DNA of 64,000 bases from Nonomuraea thailandensis (GTDB lineage: Bacteria > Actinomycetota > Actinomycetes > Streptosporangiales > Streptosporangiaceae), in the NCBI RefSeq assembly GCF_024172165.1, contig NZ_JAMZEB010000001.1:310001-374000 (forward strand), read 5' to 3'. The notes below the pieces were generated by a model. It ran no database searches. It worked only from the letters and a program-made list of their open reading frames with translations, and had not been told where the DNA came from. This document shows, piece after piece, positions 1 through 7,800 of this stretch. Each line of letters opens with the position of its first letter. Within the stretch, counting starts at the first letter, position 1. Made by a program: the position numbers and the translations under genes.

Positions 1-1033
1 AGCCGGGTGCGGATCAGCGCGCCGAGCTGGTCCAGAGTGGCGGGGGCGAGATTGCCCAGGCTGCGTTTGAGGTGGGACCAGACGCCCTCCGTCGGGTTGA
101 GCTCGGGGGCGTAGGAGGGCAGATAGAACACCGTCAGCCAGGGGCGAGAATCGATCAGGCTGCGCATCAGCGCGTCCCGGTGCGCGGTGAGGTTGTCCCA
201 GACCAGCACGATCGGCCCGCCGAGTTGCTGGTGGGCGGCATCCAGCAGGCGGGCGTAGTCAACCTCGCGGAAGCCCTTCTGCTCCCCGCGGCGGCCGCGA
301 TACAGCAGCATGCGGTAGATCAGGCGGGTGCGGTGCCCGGCTTTGAGGCAGATCAGCCCGGCCACGGAGACGCGTCCGGAGCCCTTGCCGGTGACGGTGA
401 CGACCGGGGTATGTCCCCGGCGGGACCAGGTGCGGGCCTTAGGTGGCCTCAGCGACTGGCCTGCTTCGTCCTCGAAGCAGATCCACGCGTCCTGGTCCCG
501 GGCAGTTTTTCCACGCTCGGCCAGGTCTCCTTGACCCAGGTGGAGATGGCTTCCTCATCGCGCTCGGCGGCGCGGCGCTGTGGCACCTGGGGACTCCAGC
601 CGAGCCGGTGCAGCAGGTAGGAGGTGCCACGCAGAGTGTAAGACACCCGGAACAACTGCTCGATCAGTGCCGTCACCCGGGCCAGCGTCCACCGCTGGTC
701 CTCGACCCATCCGTGGGCGGCCGGCCCGGCGTCCAGGGCGTGTTCCAGCAGCGCCACCTGCTGCTCGGTCAACCGGCACGACGACCCGCTCGGCCCTTTC
801 GATCGCAACGCCTCCAGCCCGCCGGCCTTCCAGGCGTGATACCAGGCGTAGGCGGACTTCCGTGAGACTCTCAGCTGCTTGGCCACCTGCGCCGGTGGCA
901 CATCGGCAGCGAATAACTCCCCGGCCTGCATGCGCACCTGCTCGCGCTTCGCCCTGGCGGCCGGGGTCAGACCACCACCATCCGGATACCGCATCCCACC
1001 GGCATAGTCACCGACCAGGAGAAAGGCACGCAA
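1..1033 (-). CDS. IS630-family transposase in two frames, cut by window edge
   Basis: Minus-strand DDE transposase of the IS630/Tc1 superfamily. The first frame (1033 down to about 510) carries the N-terminal helix-turn-helix region and the linker with WVEDQRWTLARVTALI. The catalytic half continues in the -1 frame from about 510 to base 1 and shows ICFEDEAGQ, LVWDNLTAHRD and PELNPTEGVW, that is, all three acidic DDE positions. The frames meet at a T5 run on the plus strand (506-510; A5 in the mRNA), which fits programmed -1 frameshifting known in IS630-type elements. The C-terminus and one inverted repeat lie beyond the left edge. A second element with the same split architecture is at 31.9 kb. 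This copy has no obvious lesion and may be active, if the frameshift is programmed. Confidence 0.85.
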
Positions 1034-1627
1034 CCACGCCGAAGCACCTCAACCTTTCAACCTCTGTAATGCTGCGAGCAGTGCCGAGAAGGATGCGCTC
1101 AGCGGTTCGTTTCGCCTGGGTCCGCGGCCGTTGTCGCGAAGGGCTTGGCCGTGCCGGAAGAGCAGCGGGTGCAGCGAGAATCGGCCGGAGCGGACCGTGT
1201 ACGCGGCCAGCCCCGCGGGTAACGGAGCAATGAGCTCATTTCACCCTGACGGCGCTGGTCATGATGGTGTGCGCAGAGCGGTGGCGGGTGAACAGCAGGT
1301 TCCCGGCAAGACAGCAGTCGACCAAGATCCGATGCCGCAAGCGGGAGCCTCCTCGGTGGCGGCGGTTAGCCAGCGGATGAGTGCGGCCACGTTGCTCGAC
1401 GATCGGCCGGATTCACGCCGGCTGGCGTACGTGATCCAGCCGGTCCAGGGAGCCTCCACCGAGTAACGCCCGCACGCCTCCCCACACGGCACCGACAGCC
1501 GCCCCGACCGCAGGCCGGCCATTCAAGACCATGATTGATCGGCCCGGCGACGATGCCCGAGGCATCGCCTTTGTGGGGCTGCTCCGTCGTGCCCACCAGG
1601 CCGGAGCGCTTACCCCGCCCGGAGAGG
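1034..1627. other. gap without a recognisable gene
   Basis: About 0.6 kb between the IS630 element and the marR gene. Short open frames exist on both strands, but none has a recognisable domain, a good ribosome binding site or convincing composition. A minus-strand stretch near 1230-1360 reads as an arginine-rich tail and might be an old transposase end, but I cannot support that. Confidence 0.5.
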
Positions 1628-2071
1628 TCAGCTGTCCGGTTCCCGTGTGCCGTTGAGTGCCTTGCGGAGCAGGGTGGCCAGTTGGTCTTGTTCGCGGGTG
1701 CTGAGGTTGGCAGTGGCAGACCGGGCGAACTTGAAGGACTTCTCGAAGGCGGCGTAGAGGGCGGTTCCATCAGGGGTCCGGACGATCTGCCGGGAGCGGC
1801 CGTCGTCAGGGTGGGGGCGGCGGTGGACGAGATCGCGTGACTCGAGTCTACGGATGATCTGGGTGATGTTGGACGCGTCGCAGCCGAGTTCGTCGGCCAG
1901 TTCCCGCATCCCGATCCGCCGGGTGAGCCGCCCGAGCACACAGGCCTGCGCCACGCTCAGCCCGTGCTCCATGGCGGCGGTTTCGTATGCGCGGTCGTAG
2001 GCATCGACGAAGTCGAACATCGCCCGTTCGGCATCGGTCGACGCGGTGACGGGCCCCGAGGGTACGGCCAT
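1628..2071 (-). CDS. MarR-family transcriptional regulator
   Basis: A 147-residue winged-helix regulator of usual MarR length. The recognition region MRELADELGCDASNITQII (about residues 55-73) and the wing HRRPHPDDGRSRQIVRT are typical of the family, which binds palindromic operators as a dimer and is usually released by small phenolic or toxic ligands. It is divergent from the oxidoreductase gene at 2162, with 90 bp between the starts holding two near-identical palindromes. It therefore very probably represses itself and the oxidoreductase pair. The ligand cannot be read from sequence. Confidence 0.9.
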   Translation of the reverse strand: MAVPSGPVTASTDAERAMFDFVDAYDRAYETAAMEHGLSVAQACVLGRLTRRIGMRELADELGCDASNITQIIRRLESRDLVHRRPHPDDGRSRQIVRTPDGTALYAAFEKSFKFARSATANLSTREQDQLATLLRKALNGTREPDS

Positions 2072-2089
2072 AAGGTCATTCTACCAAGA

Positions 2090-2141
2090 ACTTGATGAAC
2101 TCAAGTATATGTGCCAAGCTGAATGCTTGATTGGCTCAAGT
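2090..2141. promoter_or_regulatory. two palindromic MarR operators
   Basis: Two 17-bp inverted repeats lie in the divergent marR/oxidoreductase intergenic region: ACTTGATGAACTCAAGT at 2090-2106 and GCTTGATTGGCTCAAGT at 2125-2141. Both have the form CTTGA-N5-TCAAG and their centres are 35 bp apart. Arm length, 5-bp spacer and position between a marR gene and its divergent neighbour are as expected for MarR operators. The downstream copy ends 20 bp before the oxidoreductase start codon, so a bound repressor would block that transcript. Confidence 0.8.
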
Positions 2142-2161
2142 ATCTGCAGGAGGTATTTCCG

Positions 2162-3183
2162 ATGACGGTCACCAGCAAGGGCCTGGCCCGGGAGCGGCAC
2201 CTGGCGCGACGGCCGCAAGGTCAGCTGTCGGCTGACGACTTCACACTGGTCGAAGCCCCGATTCCCGAATTGCGGCCAGGTCAGGTCCTGGTCCTGAACA
2301 CCCACTTGCCGGTGGACCCGTACATGCGTGGCCGGATGGACGACCACCCGTCCTACATCCCGCTGGGCGCGCCATGGGAGGGGGAGCGGTCGGCGTGGTC
2401 GTCGAGTCCCATGCGGACGGTGTCAAGCCGGGCCAGGTGGTTGAGCACTTCCTGGGGCTGCGCGAGGCCACCGTGATCGATGCGGCCGGGGTCGTCGCGA
2501 TCGACACCGACGATCTGCCCGCCGAGATCTATCTCGGTGTGCTCGGCGCGACGGGCCTGACCGCATGGCTGGGCATCACCCAGGTGGCGCCGGTGCGGTC
2601 CGGCGACACGGTCTTCGTCACGGGAGCGGCCGGGGCGGTCGGGAGCATCGCCGGTCAGATCGCCAGGCTGCGGGGAGCCAAGCAGGTGATCGGCAGCGCG
2701 GGATCGTCCGCCAAGGTGCGCCATCTGGTGGACCACCTCGGTTTCGCCATCGCCTTCGACCATCACGATGATGCGGTCGGTGAGCGCCTTGCGCAGGCCG
2801 CACCGGACGGCATCGACGTGGTGTTCGACAACGTCGGCGGCGCCCAACTGGAGGCCGCGATCGGCCATCTCCGGGTCGGCGCCCGGCTGGCCCTGTGCGG
2901 GATGGTCGGCCAGTACGGTGGCCGGGAGCCGCACGGCCTGCGGAACCTGTACGAGCTGGTCACCAAGCGGGCGACCGCGCGCGGCTTCCTGGTCACCGAC
3001 CACCAGGACCAGCTGCCCGCCTTCCGCGCCGAGGTGAGTTCCTGGGTGCGCTCGGGCGAGATCGTCCACCGGCAAACGGTGCTGGACGGCATCGAGCGGG
3101 TGCCCGAAGCACTGCTGGGCCTGTTGTGCAGCGGAGCGCCCGCGATCGGCAAGACCATCGTCCGGCTTCAGGGGCAGGCATGA
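2162..3183 (+). pseudogene. NADP-dependent oxidoreductase (CurA/PTGR-like MDR), frameshifted
   Basis: Zinc-independent medium-chain reductase of the CurA / leukotriene-B4 dehydrogenase type, about 340 residues if the frame is restored. The start is ATG 2162, with AGGAGG upstream near 2148. The first frame encodes the N-terminal domain (VDPYMRGRMDD). The Rossmann half follows in a second frame with VTGAAGAVGSIAGQIARLRG and FDNVGGAQLEAAI. The frames join in the G-rich run 2374-2389, where one missing base would restore a single protein. This is either real inactivation or a sequencing indel. The downstream NmrA-like gene starts inside the stop codon (ATGA overlap), so the two were translationally coupled. 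Regulation is probably by the divergent MarR protein. Confidence 0.75.
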
Positions 3184-4068
3184 CCCGCACCGTGCTGGTG
3201 ACCGGAGCCCGAGGCAAGACAGGCCGCGCGGTGTCTGCCCGGCTACGCCGCGCCGGGATCCTCGTCCGCGCCGGGTCATCGCAGCCCGCCAGTACACCGG
3301 AAGCGGGGACCAAGTCGACCCGTTTCGACTGGCATGAACGGGCGACCTGGCACGAGGCGGCCGCAGCCGTGGACGCGATCTACCTGATGCGTCCTGACCT
3401 TCCCGCCGCCCCCGACCTCGTCGCCGGTCTGATCGAGATGAACCCGGACACGCATGTCGTCCTGCTGTCCGAACAGGGAGCTGAAACCCTCTCACCGGGC
3501 CACTGGGCACGCCACGTCGAGGACGCAGTCGTCACCCGGACCGCTGCCTGGACCCTGCTCCGTCCGTCCTGGTTCCACCAGGTCCTGACCGACCCCCGGT
3601 TCTACCGTGACACCATCCGGGACGACCGCGTCCTGAGCCTGCCCTCTGGCGGCGCCCCGATCGCGTGGGTGGACGTACGCGACATCGCCGACGTTGCCGT
3701 GGCCGCACTCCGCACGCCCGAGGATCATCACGGCCGGGCTCACACGATCACCGGCTCGGAGAGGCTTCCGGTCGCATCCGTCGCGCACAAGCTCTCCACC
3801 CGCCTCGGCCACCAGATCCGCGCCGAGGACCCGCCCCCGATGGAGACCCTCCATGGCCTCGACCTCTGGACGGCGGACATTCTCGACGATCTCTACCGCC
3901 GCGTCCGACACGGCGGTTTCGGCGAGCTCTCACCAGCCGTGAAGCAGATCACCGGGCGCGAGCCCACGTCCGTCCCAGGACGTGCTCGGCATCCTCGATG
4001 CGGTGACGGGACGCCCGGGACTCTCAGTGCTCCGGTTCCTGGAGGACCACCGCGCTCTGTCCACCTGA
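3180..4068 (+). pseudogene. NmrA/SDR-like NAD(P)-binding protein, frameshift near end
   Basis: Atypical short-chain dehydrogenase/NmrA-like protein. It begins TRTVLVTGARGKTGRAVSA (dinucleotide-binding GxxGxxG), with IAWVDVRDIADVAVAAL in the middle, as in NAD(P)H-binding SDR proteins of the YtfG/NmrA type. The reading frame is intact to about 3975. The natural C-terminus (DVLGILDAVTGRPG...ALST, stop 4066) then lies in the +1 frame, and one extra C in a CCC run explains the shift. ATG 3180 overlaps the stop of the preceding oxidoreductase. The substrate is unknown. The pair looks like a MarR-controlled redox-stress or detoxification operon. Confidence 0.7.
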
Positions 4069-4077
4069 GCCGTCGCG

Positions 4078-4331
4078 GCAGGCGGCGGCTGAGCCGTGTC
4101 ACGCGAGCCGAGCCCGGACATCAAGGCGAAGATCGCGTCGATGTCGCCGCCCTGCCCGGGGTCGTCGGCGATCCCGGACCAAGGTGCTGGCAGAAAGCCG
4201 CCCAGCCGGATCAGCGCCTCCTGGACGAGGTCGGCGGCGTCGTGGGCGTTGCGGGTCGGCACAAACCCGTACCGGTGCAACACGCCGCCACGGGCTCGTA
4301 CTACCGCGGCTACAGGGGAGTCGACAACGGT
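4078..4331 (-). pseudogene. possible remnant of an unidentified protein
   Basis: A minus-strand stretch reads as a plausible protein tail (RYGFVPTRNAHDAADLVQEA then FLPAPWSGIADDPGQGGDID). It has amphipathic-helix-like composition but no start codon context and no recognised family. It sits in a gap of about 750 bases (4069-4819) between the NmrA-like gene and the LamG gene; the rest of that gap shows nothing I can name. It may be coincidental open frame in GC-rich DNA. Confidence 0.2.
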
Positions 4332-4819
4332 GAATGGTACGACTCCCGATGCAGGCCCGGAACGAGCCGGATAGAGCCCTGGATTCAGGTGGCCCCGTAA
4401 GAGAAGCGCTGGATTAGGCTGTACGCCGTCAGAAGGAAACGCTCGGCTTCGATCAGGTCGCGCCGTCGCAGCGCCATGCCTCGTAGGCCGTCCGCGCCAG
4501 GCATTGCGTGCACTCTTTGTGGAGTCGACGGGGTCTGTTGCCGAATAAGTGACAACCACCGTGTTCATCCTGCCAATGTTCCCCCCGCCTCTCGGCTTCC
4601 GATCAAGGGTGTGAAATAGTCGCCCACGGCATGGTCGTGTCCGGTCAAGAGTCGAAGAAATGGTGTCACACATGGTTTCTCTCTGAGAGCGCCTTCAGTG
4701 GCTGTGGTCGCGGAGTCTCCGATCGTCCCGTCGCCGCCACGGGTTGACCTTTCCGCTCGCCTGTATTCGGCGCGGTTCTATTGACACGACCTTTCTTTTT
4801 CGCACGGGGGAGATTTGCG

Positions 4820-7800
4820 ATGCCACCAACGGGGAAAATCCGCGGCTTAGTGAGCGCTGCCGCGATATCGTCACTCATCGTTCAGTCCCTCTTCATTGCT
4901 CCTCGTCCCGCAACTGCGCAGGCGGCTACGTCCGGGCCGCCGGTGGCCGAGGCGCGTGGCACCGGGGAGGCGGTGGCGGCGGCGCGCGCGCAGAAGTCGC
5001 CGGTGGTCGTCGCGGATCTGACGACCGAGGACCGGCTGGTGCGGGCTCAGCCCGACGGCACGCTCACGGCCGAGCTGAGCCCTGGCATCGTCCGGGTACG
5101 GCGGGACCAGGGCTGGGCGGCCGTCGACACGACCTTGGAGCTGCGCGCGGACGGCAGGATCGCGCCGCGCGCGGCGGCGGTGGATCTGGCGTTGTCCGGG
5201 GGCGGTTCCGACGCGCCGCTGGTGCGGTACGGGCGTGCGGGCAAGTGGCTGGAGCTGTCCTGGCCCGGCACGCTGCCCGAGCCCGCGCTGTCGGGGAACA
5301 CCGCGACGTACGCCGAGGTGTTCCCGGGAGTCGATCTGGTGATGCGGGCCGGCGCCGATGGTTACGCGCAGTACCTGGTGATCAAGACGGCTGAGGCGGC
5401 CAAGCGGCCGGAGGTGGCCTCTGTACGCCTGGGGCTGCGGGCCGGCGGGCTGAAGGTGCGCGGCAAGGCGAAGGGCGCGCTGAAGGCGGTGGACGACCGA
5501 GGAGAGGTGGTGTTCGAAGCCCCGCCGTCGCTGATGTGGGATTCCGGCGAGCAGGCCAAGCAGGCTGTCGCCGCGGTGGCGGTCGATGAGGAGTCGCTGA
5601 CCTGGAAGCCGGACCAGAAGCTGCTGGCCGATCCGGCCACGCGGTTCCCCGTGACCGTTGACCCGGTGTGGACGAGCCCGGCGCGCACGGGCTGGGCCAA
5701 GGTGCTGTCCGGCTACCCCAACGATGAGTACTGGGACGGCGGCATCGACGGCGGCGAGGCCAAGGTCGGCAAGTGCTACCCCGACCCTCACTGCGCCGGA
5801 ATCGGGGTCGCCCGGTCCTACTTCCAGTACAACACGGCCATCCTCAACGGAAAGACCATTCTGCAGGCGACGCTCAACACCACCGTCACCTACGGCCCGG
5901 CCTGCGGCACATGGCGGGAGCACCAGGTGTATCTAGCCTCGAGCCCCATCTCTCGCAGCACCAACTGGATCAACAAGCCAGGCGGCAACCTGGTGGATAC
6001 CAAGGGCGTCGACACCGCCTACGGCGGGTGCCCCGAACACAAGCCCGTCGGGTTCAACGTGATCGGCGGCATCCGGACCAACGACGTGTCCACGTACTAC
6101 CTTCAGGCCACGGACGAGAACGACGGGTTCGCCTGGCGCAAGTACGACCCCGTTGCCACGGTCCTGGTCGTCCGCTACAACACCGCGCCCAACGCCGCCT
6201 ACGAGCTGACCACGGACCCGCCGCTGCCTGCCCCGTGCCGCTGGTGCGGCGGCATCCCGTACATCGGGGATGCCTCGATCCGGCTGAAGGGCAGGCTGTC
6301 GGATCCCGACAACGACCAGATCCGTCCCCTCTGGGCCATCTATCCCGACGGTTCGCAGGACCTCCGCGATCAGGGCCCCACCGGCAACAGCGGATCGGTG
6401 TTCAGCACGGACCTGAACCTGACCGGCCATCACGGCAAGAAGGTCGGCTGGCTGCTGCGGGCGCACGACGGCGCGGCGGCGGGCCCGCAGACCGAGGGCC
6501 CGGGCTTCGTCGTGGACCAAGTGGGCATTGGCGTGAAACCGAAGGTGACGGGAGTTCTCTACCGGGACGACAACCGGTGGCACGGTGGCGTGGGGGTGCC
6601 GGGAAGCTTCACGTTCGAGCCCGCGCAGGAAGTCGCCGCCGGGCAGGGCGACATCGACCACTACGTCTACGGCTGGCAGGATCCTCCGACCACCCGGGTG
6701 GACGCCGACGCCCTGGGCGGAAAGGCCACGGTGTCTACCGCGCCGCTGCGTGACGGGCCCAATGACCTGTACGTGCAGAGTGTGGACCGAGGGGGGCACC
6801 ACAGCCCGACGGCGAGGTACCACGTCTATGTCCGCGCGGGGAACGGCCCCTACGGCAAGTGGCCGCTGGAGGGCAGCGCGGAGGACAAGGCGTTCCTGGG
6901 CGCGCGTGACGGAACGTTGGCCGGGTCGGTGTCGTATGCCAAGGGCGCGGTGGGTGACGGGCTTGCCTTCGAGACCACCGCCGCACCCGGCGTGATGACG
7001 GCCGTCGAGGGTGTGCGTACTGATGCGAGTTTCTCGGTGTCGGCCTGGGTCAAGCTGGACGCGGCCGCGACGACCACCGCGGCGGCGAGGGCGGCGGTGA
7101 GCCAGGACGGGGCGAACTTCGCCGGGTTCGTCCTGTGGTACCGGCCGGACAACGGCGGCAGATGGGTGTTCGGCATGTCCAGGTCCGGTGACACCTACAA
7201 GGGCACTGACATGGCCTCCTCCACCTCGGCGCAGCCGGGCGTCTGGACGCATCTGACCGGCGTGTACGACGCCGGGCTCAACCAGCTGAAGTTGTACGTG
7301 AACGGCGAGCTGGACGAGCTGGCGGGCACGGCGGACCGGGCGGGCGCGCCCTGGCACGCCGCTGGGCCGTTCCGGGTGGGCCAGGCCAGGTGGAGCGGCA
7401 CCTCGGCGGACGGGTGGGTCGGCGCGATCGATGAGGTCCAGCTCTACGACCGCCCCCTGTCGGCAGCGGAGGTCCAGGCGACGGTCAGCGCGGACAACGT
7501 CCATCTCGGGCATTGGCCGCTGGATGAGACGGCGGGCACCACCGCGGGCAACACCGCGCCGGGCGGCCAGAGCGCGGTCCTGTCGACGGGCGCGACCTTC
7601 GCCGCCGACCCGCAGCGCGGCCAGGTCGTGAAGCTCGAGGGAGGCCACCTCAGCACGCACGATCGGGTGCTGAGCGTCGACCGGAGTTTCACCGTCGCGG
7701 CCTGGGTCAAGGCCGGCGCGAGCGCGACGGGATCACACGTGATCCTCTCCCAGGACGGCAGCACCACGAGCGGTTTCCAGCTCCAGGCCGCCGCCGGCCG

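Noticed and set aside
1230..1466. transposase tail in the 1.0-1.6 kb gap
   Set aside because: Arg-rich minus-strand reading is suggestive, but no motif could be matched.
2353..3510. 385-residue minus-strand frame
   Set aside because: Lies opposite the oxidoreductase and NmrA-like genes and has shadow composition.
4781..4819. TTG 4781 as the start of the LamG gene
   Set aside because: It would place a charged segment before the signal peptide; ATG 4820 has a good ribosome binding site and starts directly before it.
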